Shown here: piece after piece, positions 23,782 to 31,115 of the stretch
How the letters are laid out: each line of letters opens with the position of its first letter
Position numbering within the stretch: the first letter of the stretch is position 1
NCBI GenBank assembly: GCA_903875045.1
Contig: CAIQUS010000252.1
Coordinates: 1-34,958 of the forward strand
From: an uncultured Bacteroidales bacterium
GTDB taxonomy: Bacteria > Bacteroidota > Bacteroidia > Bacteroidales > FEN-979
DNA: 34,958 bases
Direction of reading: 5' to 3'
Notes under the pieces: model-generated
The model's input: only the letters and a program-made list of their open reading frames with translations
Database searches by the model: none
What the model was told of the DNA's origin: nothing
Position numbers and translations under genes: made by a program

Positions 23782-24048
23782 ATGAGCACAGGTATAGCAA
23801 TTTTTAATATTTCCGAAATGAAGGATGTGATAATAGAGGCCCTAAAAGAGCATGACGAGGACAAGAAGAAAAATGCCACGATCGAATCATTTTCCATACA
23901 TCATGTCGCAAAACTTTTAGGCAGGGCTGATCGGACGGTATTAAGTCTCGTTAAGAAAGGGATTATAAAGGCAACAAAAGACAAGCGCATAATGAGCACG
24001 GAGCTTGAAAATTACATTAACAACAGCCAGGAAAATCAAGATGAATAG
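23782..24048 (+). CDS. HTH_17/MerR-like excisionase-type protein
   Basis: The product is 88 residues from the ATG at 23782; a GTG at 23755 would add nine residues and cannot be excluded. The C-terminal half is a winged-helix of the excisionase/MerR sort: FSIHHVAKLLGRADRTVLSL, then VKKGIIKATKDKR. The N-terminal part is a short charged helix. It is the first gene behind the switch promoter, so it would be made only on induction. Such proteins act as recombination directionality factors or regulators. A second protein of the same fold follows. Confidence 0.7.
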   Translation: MSTGIAIFNISEMKDVIIEALKEHDEDKKKNATIESFSIHHVAKLLGRADRTVLSLVKKGIIKATKDKRIMSTELENYINNSQENQDE

Positions 24049-24115
24049 GATTGAATTTAAAAAATTAGTGGCAATCATACATTTATTAATCATTAACATA
24101 TAAATTTCTAGGCAA

Positions 24116-24406
24116 ATGGAAGTAATCGTAATTGAAACTGCTGCATTTCACAACCTCATTGACCAGGTAACCAAGCCGCTTTTTGATGAGATTCGTCAGA
24201 TCAGGAAGGAACTTTCGGATAAATCACTCGAAAACGAATGGATGGAAGAGGAAGAGGTAATGAAGCTGCTGAAAATTACCAGCAAAAGCTGGCTCAGCGA
24301 GTACCGGGTATCAAATAACCTTCCATGCTATAAAGCGGGCCGTAAATATTCCTACAAGCGGGCTGATATTATGAAATTTATTGAAAAACGCAGGGCAAAC
24401 AGGTAA
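24116..24406 (+). CDS. HTH_17 excisionase-family DNA-binding protein
   Basis: The product is 96 residues. The pattern EEEVMKLLKITSKSWLSEYR followed by LPCYKAGRKYSYKRADIMKF is the Bacteroidetes HTH_17 (excisionase family) signature, in which the wing carries the K/R-x-YxR/K-x-x-D-I motif. The N-terminal ~45 residues form a helical or coiled-coil region. It lies 67 bases after the first excisionase-like gene, in the same direction. One of the two is probably the excisionase for int2; the other may regulate the replication genes. Confidence 0.75.
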   Translation: MEVIVIETAAFHNLIDQVTKPLFDEIRQIRKELSDKSLENEWMEEEEVMKLLKITSKSWLSEYRVSNNLPCYKAGRKYSYKRADIMKFIEKRRANR

Positions 24407-24662
24407 TTTATAAACAACATAGCAATATGAAAGGTGTAAAATTGAAAAGTAATTTATTTAATGGGAGGAATTAATTGGAAAATATTTCAAAGAGGGGATA
24501 ACTCATCAACTAGTCCTCACTAAAAAACAAGAACAACGACAAGAAGGTCGTGAAAAGTTTCATTTTTAAGTGAAACGTGATTTCATTCTCTGAGACAACG
24601 GATAATAACATAAAGTAAACTATGAGTAAGCTAAAATAAAATAATAGAATCCTTTAAAAAAG

Positions 24663-24691
24663 CAAAAGCCGTGGTGTAAACACGGCTTTTG
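24663..24691 (+). terminator. Rho-independent terminator
   Basis: A perfect 11-bp stem (24663-24673 with 24681-24691) with a 7-base loop and T-rich descending arm. It separates the switch transcript from the HTH/replication genes. Confidence 0.75.
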
Positions 24692-24727
24692 TAATCAGTA
24701 ATTTTTTAAACTTAAACCTTATTAACG

Positions 24728-24847
24728 ATGCACAAAGATAATAAACTTTTAAATTATCAGATCGCAGCCAAAAAACAAGAGATATCCATCCCTACGGACT
24801 GCATCAAAGTTACAATTACCCATCCATCAAGATTATTATCGTATTAA
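24728..24847 (+). CDS. possible 39-residue small protein
   Basis: The ATG at 24728 opens a 39-residue frame (MHKDNKLLNYQIAAKKQEIS at the start) ending at TAA 24845-24847, 15 bases before the next gene. It has balanced composition and no recognisable motif. Support is only the short distance to the next gene and its position just after a terminator, so it may be chance. Confidence 0.3.
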   Translation: MHKDNKLLNYQIAAKKQEISIPTDCIKVTITHPSRLLSY

Positions 24848-24862
24848 TGCATAGGATAGGGT

Positions 24863-25075
24863 ATGAAAAAATCTAAGATTAAAGAACTAAAGGAAGAAAT
24901 TGAGGGTCTAAATTTTTTAATGGACGAATTTAGGCATGATGTTTTGGCAGAACATGACCGGGCTAACCAGATTGAAAAGAAACTTTTAAAATTCAAAGAG
25001 AAGGAAGGGATATACTGGCGGGAGGTGATGAATAAAAAAGTTAGACCGCTTCGTAAAGAATTGTTTCGGAATTAA
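24863..25075 (+). CDS. small coiled-coil protein
   Basis: The product is 70 residues, highly charged and almost entirely helical (KKSKIKELKEEIEGLNFLMD; ANQIEKKLLKFKEKEG), with heptad-like Leu/Ile spacing. There is no signal peptide or membrane segment. The following disrupted frame at 25139 encodes a similar short coiled-coil, so the two may be related accessory proteins. The function is unknown. Confidence 0.6.
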   Translation: MKKSKIKELKEEIEGLNFLMDEFRHDVLAEHDRANQIEKKLLKFKEKEGIYWREVMNKKVRPLRKELFRN

Positions 25076-25114
25076 CGACACATTAAAAACCAAATCGAAT
25101 TACATCAATCTATT

Positions 25115-25308
25115 GTTTAATAACAAAAATATCAAAACATGGAACCAGTTAATTTGATTGAAAAACTTAAATGAGAAAACCAACGTCTTAATGAAAGACT
25201 TGAGCTTTATGAAGGGATGATGAAAGATAAAAATTTCGTTATTGAGTTAATGAAAAAAAAAATTCAATATGAAAAATCATTTTATAGTTTAATAACAAAA
25301 ATATCAAA
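25115..25308 (+). repeat. pair of 22-bp perfect direct repeats, 172 bp apart
   Basis: The segments 25115-25136 and 25287-25308 are identical over 22 bases (core TTTAATAACAAAAATATC). The first precedes the ATG at 25139 and the second encodes the end of the same disrupted frame. This looks like a small duplication or recombination scar. Confidence 0.75.
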
Positions 25309-25315
25309 GAATTGA
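25139..25315 (+). pseudogene. short coiled-coil gene interrupted by an in-frame TGA
   Basis: ATG 25139 is followed by MEPVNLIEKLK and a TGA at 25172-25174. The same frame then continues with ENQRLNERLELYEGMMKDKN and further charged helix to a TGA at 25313-25315. The continuous coiled-coil pattern across the stop suggests a nonsense mutation, with 57 sense codons in all. The tail of the frame lies in the second copy of the 22-bp direct repeat, so the 3' end may not be original. Readthrough or restart at the internal Met codons (25217-25222) is possible but unsupported. Confidence 0.5.
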
Positions 25316-25376
25316 ATTGAGAAGACACCAGACATTGTTCACATAAAAATTACATTCTCAAATAGTTAATAAAACC

Positions 25377-25697
25377 ATGTTAATTAGGCAAAGACAAATT
25401 AGGGTATTACAGGAATTTGTTATTTCAGAACGACTGGAAGCGGATGACAAACAGGCAATCATTGACCTTGTAATAACACTCCAACGGCAAGGCTCATGTG
25501 TGATCTATAAAAGTGATTTAGCCAGGGAGTATGGGGTAACGCCTATTACATTCAATAAGCGAATTAAGCAGACGGAAGGATTGTGGAATGAGCTATATGA
25601 GAAATATGGATACACAAAATGGAGAAAATATTTCTTTCCATCGGAGGTAGAGCTTATTAAAAAATGCTTAGGCGATCCGAAAACAAAAACAATTTAA
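25377..25697 (+). CDS. small HTH-module protein (copy A)
   Basis: The 106-residue product has a helical N-terminus (RQRQIRVLQEFVISE) followed, at residues 43-101, by a module shared with three other proteins here. It consists of a helix-turn-helix (SDLAREYGVTPITFNKRI), a linker, then a FFPSEVELIKKCLGDP ending. The closest relative in the window is the minus-strand protein at 29973-30305 (both contain GYTK and a F-x-P-x-E-x-x-x-I ending). The module looks like a small DNA-binding unit. Placed ahead of the primase-helicase, it may help origin recognition or control replication genes. No described family was recognised. Confidence 0.65.
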   Translation: MLIRQRQIRVLQEFVISERLEADDKQAIIDLVITLQRQGSCVIYKSDLAREYGVTPITFNKRIKQTEGLWNELYEKYGYTKWRKYFFPSEVELIKKCLGDPKTKTI

Positions 25698-25737
25698 CAA
25701 AGGTCAAAATCAGCAGTGGCATTAATGGTGGACGATA

Positions 25738-25968
25738 ATGGAAAAAATCAATGAAGATGCAGGAAAACGTTTCATTGGCTTCTCGGAAGTTGCAAGTGAA
25801 TTTGGTGTATGTGCGGGGACATTGAAAAGAACGATCCTTCGGAAATCAGCGTTGCTCCGGCAACTGCAGGAAGATGGATTCTCTATTGAAAACAATCGGC
25901 TGCCAGGAAAGCTTCTCACACCAAATCAGGCCAATTTGATAAGAAAAAACCTGTTAGGATATGAATAA
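25738..25968 (+). CDS. small HTH-module protein (copy C)
   Basis: The 76-residue product is almost only the module: FSEVASEFGVCAGTLKRTIL (residues ~15-34), a variable linker, then LLTPNQANLIRKNLLG (residues ~59-74). This is the same order as in the 106-, 110- and 138-residue proteins. Its stop overlaps the next start region by 8 bases, so the two are translationally coupled. It is probably DNA-binding by the HTH pattern, with partner unknown. Confidence 0.65.
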   Translation: MEKINEDAGKRFIGFSEVASEFGVCAGTLKRTILRKSALLRQLQEDGFSIENNRLPGKLLTPNQANLIRKNLLGYE

Positions 25969-26377
25969 GGTACCATTTAAGGATGCCGTTACCCTTGGTC
26001 AGGTTGCCTCGTGTTATCACAGAGACCGAAAGACCTTCCGTAAAATGATCGGTCCGCTCATTGACGGACAACTATCTTATCTCAAGGACGGCCGTATCCG
26101 AAAAATATTTCCGTGTGATCTAAGGTTGATCGCTGAATTTCTTGGAGATATCGAATACAGAGCAATCTTTCCAAAAATTACCCTGGGTTCAATTGCAAAG
26201 TCATATGGTTGGTCTGTGGCTCAACTTACAAGAAACATTGCGCCAATTCAAAAGGAGCTTAGAAGCGCAGGATTGGTTCCAGGGAAAGCATTAACACCTC
26301 TTCATGCTCAGATAATATTTAATCACCTGGGTATTCCGGAGGATGAAACACCGCTGAAATATTTCAAATTTTACTGA
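25961..26377 (+). CDS. two-module HTH protein (copies D1 and D2)
   Basis: The 138-residue protein contains the module twice. Residues ~10-63 read TLGQVASCYHRDRKTFRKMI, then a linker, then FPCDLRLIAEFLGD. Residues ~72-124 read TLGSIAKSYGWSVAQLTRNI, then LTPLHAQIIFNHLG. A protein with two such units could bind two adjacent DNA sites. It overlaps the preceding gene by 8 bases and is followed 80 bases later by the primase-helicase gene. The phased GGTAAA sites at 29298-29352 are a plausible target, by inference. Confidence 0.65.
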   Translation: MNKVPFKDAVTLGQVASCYHRDRKTFRKMIGPLIDGQLSYLKDGRIRKIFPCDLRLIAEFLGDIEYRAIFPKITLGSIAKSYGWSVAQLTRNIAPIQKELRSAGLVPGKALTPLHAQIIFNHLGIPEDETPLKYFKFY

Positions 26378-26457
26378 TACCCACATTTAACCTAAAACCA
26401 ATTCAGACATTAGATTTTATTATTTAGTCAACAACAAATCAAGTACACACCAAAACG

Positions 26458-29133
26458 ATGAATTCCAATACTCCTACAACAAAAAAAAGAATTCCGGAAC
26501 ACGTCATTCAACAGGTAAGGGAGCTTGATATTTCAGATGCCCTGGCTCCATATCTTGACATTACTAAAAATGGTTCCGGATTAAAGGCCATTTGTCCGTT
26601 TCATAACGATACAACACCAAGCCTTTCTATAAGCCCTTCAAAAGGAATATACAAATGCTTCCCTTGTGGTGCATACGGAACAGATGCCATCAGTGTTGTG
26701 ATGAAAGTAAAAAGTGTCGAATTTCTTGAGGCAGTCAGGATTATCGCCGCTGATCACAAGATCGAAATACAGGAAGAGGAATTATCAGAGGGGCAGGAAG
26801 AGGCTTATAAAAAGCGTGAGGCCATTTTCAATGTAAATAAATGGGCTGCCTCATGGTACTCAATACAATTGAAAGAGAAAGCTAATGCCAAGGCTCTGGA
26901 ATATGTTAAATCAAGGTGGAACGATGAATCTGTAGAATCTTTTTGTATTGGTTATGCGCCTGGCGGAGAGCATACTTTTATTACTGCAGCCAAAGAGTCA
27001 GGATATCAGGAAGCATTACTCTTGGAGGCAGGGTTGATCACCGAAAGCAAGAATGATGGAAAGGAAAACACGTATTATACTTTCAGGAACAGAATCATGT
27101 TCCCGGTTCATAATAAAAATGGCAACGTTTGTGCGTTTTCGGCCAGGGTTGCCCCCGGCAATAAGGATAAGGCAAAATACATCAATACCCGCGATACTGA
27201 ATTCTATCATAAAAGCAAAATATTATATGGCCTACATATCGGGAAACCATCGATCAAAAAACAAAATAATGTTTACCTGGTTGAAGGAAACTGCGATGTG
27301 GTCAAGCTTCGCCAGATAGGTGTCTGCAATTGTGTTGCTTTATCAGGTACCTCATTAACCATTCAACAGATTGAAGAGCTAAAGAAGATAACCGAATGTT
27401 GCACCCTGATCCCTGACATGGATCCAGCGGGCGAAGCTTCTGCCATCCGGTCAGCAAAACTGATTATTAAACATGGTCTGTTCTGCAAAATAATACCACT
27501 CCCAGCCGGCGATATAAAACAGGACCCGGATTCATTCTTTACTGATAAAGTTCAGTTTGATAAATATGTGAATGGCAATGATGAGGAAAAGGGACATAAG
27601 AAGGATTACATTTTTTACCTGGCCGAGACAGAAAAGGATAATTGCAAAGAGCCTGATCAAAAGGCCAGGCTGATAGCTGATATCACCTCCATGGTGTTAT
27701 CTCTTCCGGAAGCCACCCATGATGATTATTTTACAGAGCTTGGGGGGATTATAACACCAAAAACGTTATGGAAAAGGAAAAATTTAAAAGCAGCGATAGC
27801 AACTCATAAACAGAAAACCAAAAAGGAGGCAAAAGTTATTGATGCAGCCAGGGCTGAGAAAAATGAACCCGAATATAAGACCGGACTGGCAAAGGAAGCA
27901 AAAAAATATATCAGGGTAAGAACAGATTTTTATAAAAGAAGCTTTACGTTAACGGCAAAAAAAGAAAAAGCAGCAGCATTGTTTTATTGGAAAAAAGGCA
28001 CCATTACCGAAGATTATGGTAGAGATATCATTAAGTATATTGCCAAATACGATTCATTCGTAAATATTCCTGATAATTCTCAAGAATATAAAGCTGAATA
28101 TTTATTGGATGGGAATAACTACTTCAATTTATTTGAACAATCAAAATATATTCCTTCCATTGGTAAAGTGAGCGTAACACTGGATTTTTTAAAACATATA
28201 TTCCAGGATAAATTTGATGTAGCATTAGACTACATGAAAATATTATATGAGAACCCGGTTCAAAAATTGCCTGTGATATGCCTGGTATCAAAAGTACAAG
28301 AAACAGGAAAATCAACATTTCTGCGATGGGTGTGCAATATTTTTGATGGTAATGGAATCATACTTGGAAATGAGGATTTTGCCGGTAAATTCAATTCTCA
28401 TTTTGCCGGAAAATTGGTAATTGGTATTGATGAATCATTCATTGACAGGAATCTTATTAAGGAAAAGATAAAACGGCTGGTAACCGATGAATTTATTAAC
28501 CTGGAAGCAAAAGGCCGTGACGTTATCAAGGTTGATTTCATTGGCAAGTTTATTTTACTGAGCAACAAGGAAAGCAACTTTATTCAGATGGAAGATGAAG
28601 ACAACAGGTTTTTCGTTTGTAAAGTACCGCAAATAAAAACCAAGGATCCTGATCTGGACAAGAAGCTAACTGCAGAAATTCCTGCTTTCCTGCATTATCT
28701 GAAGGCTCATGAACTTGTTTATGAGCAAAAAAGCCGACTTTGGTTTGATTCAAAAGTGTATGAAACAGATGCACTGCGAAAAATCGTAATGACAACCAGA
28801 AGCAAAGTTGAAAAAGAGATGATTCAATGGTTTGAATCTATTTTTGATACTTCTGAGAATTACACTGAAATAGAAATTATACCCAGGAAGCTTGCAGATT
28901 ACATTGGGAAAAATCTTAAATCAATAAATGCTTTACCTATTGAAATCGAACGAATTTTAAAGGAAGAATGGAATTTGATTCCGGATAAAAACCAAAAGTT
29001 TTATCATCCATATATCAAGGAGCACCATGATCCATCGGAAGATATGGTAGTTTCAACAATTGGTTTTGAGCGCCATACAGGAAAGCCATATAAGATTTCA
29101 CGGTCCTTCATTGATTCAAAAATTCAGATTTAA
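26458..29133 (+). CDS. primase-helicase fusion (CHC2 zinc finger, TOPRIM, SF3-like ATPase)
   Basis: The 891-residue replication protein has three parts. A CHC2-type zinc finger lies at residues 46-70 (C46, H49, C67, C70 in CPFH...CFPC). A DnaG-type core follows, with a TOPRIM domain at ~270-335 (YLVEGNCDVVKL; IPDMDPAGEA). The C-terminal AAA/SF3 (D5-like, DUF5906-type) helicase has Walker A QETGKST (~613-620), Walker B VIGIDES (~652-658) and sensor FILLSNKES (~698-706). It should prime and unwind DNA at the element's own origin. Such fusions are typical of phages, phage satellites (P4 alpha, PICI pri-rep) and some plasmids. Its ATG is 80 bases from the HTH gene, and a terminator and then an iteron-like array follow directly. 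Confidence 0.92.
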   Translation: MNSNTPTTKKRIPEHVIQQVRELDISDALAPYLDITKNGSGLKAICPFHNDTTPSLSISPSKGIYKCFPCGAYGTDAISVVMKVKSVEFLEAVRIIAADHKIEIQEEELSEGQEEAYKKREAIFNVNKWAASWYSIQLKEKANAKALEYVKSRWNDESVESFCIGYAPGGEHTFITAAKESGYQEALLLEAGLITESKNDGKENTYYTFRNRIMFPVHNKNGNVCAFSARVAPGNKDKAKYINTRDTEFYHKSKILYGLHIGKPSIKKQNNVYLVEGNCDVVKLRQIGVCNCVALSGTSLTIQQIEELKKITECCTLIPDMDPAGEASAIRSAKLIIKHGLFCKIIPLPAGDIKQDPDSFFTDKVQFDKYVNGNDEEKGHKKDYIFYLAETEKDNCKEPDQKARLIADITSMVLSLPEATHDDYFTELGGIITPKTLWKRKNLKAAIATHKQKTKKEAKVIDAARAEKNEPEYKTGLAKEAKKYIRVRTDFYKRSFTLTAKKEKAAALFYWKKGTITEDYGRDIIKYIAKYDSFVNIPDNSQEYKAEYLLDGNNYFNLFEQSKYIPSIGKVSVTLDFLKHIFQDKFDVALDYMKILYENPVQKLPVICLVSKVQETGKSTFLRWVCNIFDGNGIILGNEDFAGKFNSHFAGKLVIGIDESFIDRNLIKEKIKRLVTDEFINLEAKGRDVIKVDFIGKFILLSNKESNFIQMEDEDNRFFVCKVPQIKTKDPDLDKKLTAEIPAFLHYLKAHELVYEQKSRLWFDSKVYETDALRKIVMTTRSKVEKEMIQWFESIFDTSENYTEIEIIPRKLADYIGKNLKSINALPIEIERILKEEWNLIPDKNQKFYHPYIKEHHDPSEDMVVSTIGFERHTGKPYKISRSFIDSKIQI

Positions 29134-29165
29134 TAAGAGCCTTTAGAGTATAGTTTTTGATTATG

Positions 29166-29194
29166 AACCGGTCTCAATAGAGCCGGTTTTTTTG
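29166..29194 (+). terminator. Rho-independent terminator after the primase-helicase
   Basis: AACCGGTCT (29166-29174) pairs with AGA-CCGGTT (29179-29188, one bulged G) over a CAAT loop and is followed by a run of T residues to 29193. Confidence 0.8.
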
Positions 29195-29297
29195 TTTTAA
29201 CTATTTTATATTTCGCCTGATATTTTATTAATAGTCAATAAATCATTTACTGCGTTTACTATATTACATAAACCCTTATCTATCTAAGTAAATAGAG

Positions 29298-29352
29298 GGT
29301 AAATTGAAGGTAAACAAATGGTAAATTTACCGGCGTTTACCGGCCATTTACC
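29298..29352. other. phased GGTAAA/TTTACC array, putative replication origin
   Basis: Three GGTAAA sites start at 29298, 29309 and 29320 (exactly 11 bp apart). Three TTTACC sites start at 29326, 29336 and 29347. The two sets meet in the palindrome GGTAAATTTACC at 29320-29331. Spacing near one helical turn puts all sites on one face of the DNA, as in iterons bound by a replication initiator. Upstream (29200-29290) is very AT-rich, with two further TTTAC matches. The location immediately after the primase-helicase gene is where satellites such as SaPIs keep their origin. A large operator is the alternative. Confidence 0.6.
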
Positions 29353-29501
29353 GGTTATAATATTGTAATACAGTGCTTTATATCAAAAGTAAATTGGTAA
29401 ATGAAAAACATGAAATTAAAAAAATATTTTCCATGATGAAAACTATTTTTTCAATCGCTGGTCACCCCCCCCCCAGGGTTACCGGTCCCTGGCAGAAACG
29501 C

Positions 29502-29921
29502 AGGTTCATTCACCTGGACACAGAGCATCACGTTAGGATCATTGCCAGGCTCCCTTCGATCCAGTTCACACAGGCACCCGCCCGGATCACTGGCACCATT
29601 GCCCCGGATCGCTTCATTACAGGCCATTGGTAAAGGGTTTCAGGATCATTCAGCAAGGTTAGGTTCATTCACATGGTCACATGATCAGCATCAGGATCAT
29701 TGCCCGGCTCCCTTTGATCCAGTTCACACAGGCACCCGCCCGGATCACTGGCACCATTACCCCGGATCGCTTCATTACATGCCACTATTGCTGGGATTCA
29801 GGATCATTGCACCTTGATGGATCATTCACATGGTCACTGGATCAGCATCAGGATCATTGCCCGGCTCCCATCGGTCCATTGCACCGGGTGCTCATCAGGA
29901 TCACTGGCACCAGCACAGGGT
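29502..29921 (+). repeat. tandem dispersed-repeat block (three copies of unit A)
   Basis: Three copies start near 29502, 29661 and 29819, a period of ~158-159 bp; the last is shortened. Shared blocks in order are TCATTCACATGGTCAC, GATCAGCATCAGGATCATTG, CCCGGCTCCC, TTCACACAGGCACCCGCCC (first two copies) and GGATCACTGGCACCA. Copies 1 and 2 are nearly identical over long stretches. Several frames stay open across the block, but the translations are low-complexity and differ in frame, so it is not taken as coding. Related single copies lie at 22301 and 22634. A run of ten C residues (29465-29474) precedes it. The 29195-29972 region otherwise contains only the origin candidate. Confidence 0.8.
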
Positions 29922-29972
29922 CAACTTTTGTCATAATAGCAACTACTCAATTTATGGAATGATCCTGAGCGG

Positions 29973-30305
29973 TCAGATTTTTACCGGAATTGCGCCAAGA
30001 TGTTTTTCGATAATTTCTATTTCGGCAGGGAGAAATAATTTTTGATATTTCGTGTATCCGCTCTTTCTATTAAAATCCTCAATTAGTTCAGCCGATGTAT
30101 TAAGTCTTCGGTTTAGAGTCTGTTTTGAAAATCCATATCGGGATGCTAACTCTGTTTTTGATATACTGCCTAATTCAGGCGATTTTAGTTTTGAAATCAA
30201 ATCCTTTAAAGCCAGAATTTGTTCATCATTTTCACTGTGATACCAAACATGATTTCTTAGAGCCTCTATTTGTATCCTTGTTTTTGCATGGCGATCGTTG
30301 ATCAT
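29973..30305 (-). CDS. small HTH-module protein (copy B)
   Basis: The product is 110 residues. Residues ~48-105 carry the same module as copy A: KTELASRYGFSKQTLNRRLN, then GYTKYQKLFLPAEIEIIEKH and LG. The N-terminal helix region differs (AKTRIQIEALRNHVWYHSEN). It lies on the opposite strand beyond the repeat block, so this family is spread around the putative origin rather than in one operon only. A structured RNA candidate lies ~90 bases upstream in the same direction. The function is probably DNA binding; specificity is unknown. Confidence 0.65.
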   Translation of the reverse strand: MINDRHAKTRIQIEALRNHVWYHSENDEQILALKDLISKLKSPELGSISKTELASRYGFSKQTLNRRLNTSAELIEDFNRKSGYTKYQKLFLPAEIEIIEKHLGAIPVKI

Positions 30306-30390
30306 TCGTGTCTATTTTGCCAGGAAAAATTGTTATACTACCTGGATTGGAAATAGCTGAAGTCAGTATGTTTAAAATTTTCACTCGCAA

Positions 30391-30505
30391 GATAATAAAA
30401 AAAAGGTTCAAAATTGGTTCCTTTACTCGGGCTGCAATTGCCTGGAGTCTGAACAAACCCTGAACCTTTTTTGTAAGCTCAACAGAGTTACCTGCAGCAA
30501 GTCTT
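30391..30505 (-). ncRNA. candidate rod-like small RNA with intrinsic terminator
   Basis: On the minus strand a -7 box TATATTTG (+ strand 30512-30519) is followed by a GCAGC/GCTGC hairpin. A long nested structure then follows: AAAAAAGGTTCA (+ 30461-30472 reversed) closes with TGAACCTTTTTT (+ 30399-30410). Inside it TTTGTTC pairs with GAACCAA (one mismatch), then ACTC with GAGT, then GGC with GCC. It ends in eight U. This gives an RNA of about 110 nt. No good -33 element was seen. The rod is nearly symmetric, so transcription from the plus strand (six U) or a DNA-level role is also possible. The region 30306-30760 has no convincing protein gene. Confidence 0.45.
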
Positions 30506-30760
30506 ACGCTGCAAATATATAAAATATTGGAAGATTGGTCAGGAAGAAAATAAACACATCTAAATCCGAGGCAAGGAATCCGGATACGAGGGATCAGTTT
30601 TTCGCTCATGGGACAACATTCTTTGTGTTTTTATTCTGACAAGTCGCATTATTATACATTATCAAACATATTCGACATTAATATAACGTATCGGGTAAAA
30701 TCCCTGTGTTGAGAAAATGAGCGGTAGTAGTTTTGCTTTAGTTTATCAAAGATTAAGCTT

Positions 30761-31090
30761 ATGGAAAGATCAAAAAACGCAAATCCAAACAAGATGACAA
30801 AGCAATTCAAACTTATTACAGACGATGGCGGCCATGAAATCATTGCTTACGAGCGTGCAGCCCTGAAAGCATATTACAAGGCCAAAAAAGACCTGATTGA
30901 AGCGATGGAGGATGAAGATTCTGAAATTGAATCCGGATTCGTTACGCTGATGGTCAGGAACATCAACGACGACACGTTTAAAGGCACCGAATGGGAGACT
31001 TATCAGGAATATGTCGTAGAACCTGATCCTGATGATGATGACCTTGGCGACATCAATGAGGATAATGTCGATGATGACGACAACGATTAA
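30761..31090 (+). CDS. acidic-tailed hypothetical protein
   Basis: The product is 109 residues, or 98 from the second Met at 30794 (MTKQFKLITDDGGHEIIAYE), which looks like the true domain start. It has a small alpha/beta body with a helix ALKAYYKAKKDLIEAME and a strongly acidic C-terminus (EPDPDDDDLGDIN, then NVDDDDND). DNA-mimic and anti-restriction proteins are often acidic, and this gene sits beside a restriction-modification gene; that is only a suggestion. A -7-like box TAGTTTTG lies at 30728-30735 upstream, and a terminator follows. The gene is convergent with the type ISP gene. Confidence 0.65.
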   Translation: MERSKNANPNKMTKQFKLITDDGGHEIIAYERAALKAYYKAKKDLIEAMEDEDSEIESGFVTLMVRNINDDTFKGTEWETYQEYVVEPDPDDDDLGDINEDNVDDDDND

Positions 31091-31115
31091 ACAAAAGCTT
31101 TTTTTGAAATGATGG

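Larger units (their letters stand above)
24407..24862. other. intergenic region with hairpins and a terminator
   Basis: There is no confident gene in this 456-base stretch. It holds a hairpin GTTTCA (24557-24562) / TGAAAC (24571-24576) next to a CGAC/GTCG mini-stem. A terminator at 24663-24691 (CAAAAGCCGTG paired with CACGGCTTTTG) ends the excisionase transcript. A short open frame lies at 24728-24847. Confidence 0.55.

Noticed and set aside
29502-29921. CRISPR array
   Set aside because: The period is ~158 bp with the whole unit conserved rather than short repeats with unique spacers, and no cas genes are present.
29373-30045. Overlapping open frames of 71-93 residues across the repeat block
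   Set aside because: The frames exist because the repeat lacks stops. Translations are low-complexity, change frame between copies, and have no consistent start.
30232-30609. 125-residue minus-strand frame
   Set aside because: It overlaps the better-supported HTH gene by 74 bases and runs through the structured RNA candidate and its terminator; composition is unconvincing.
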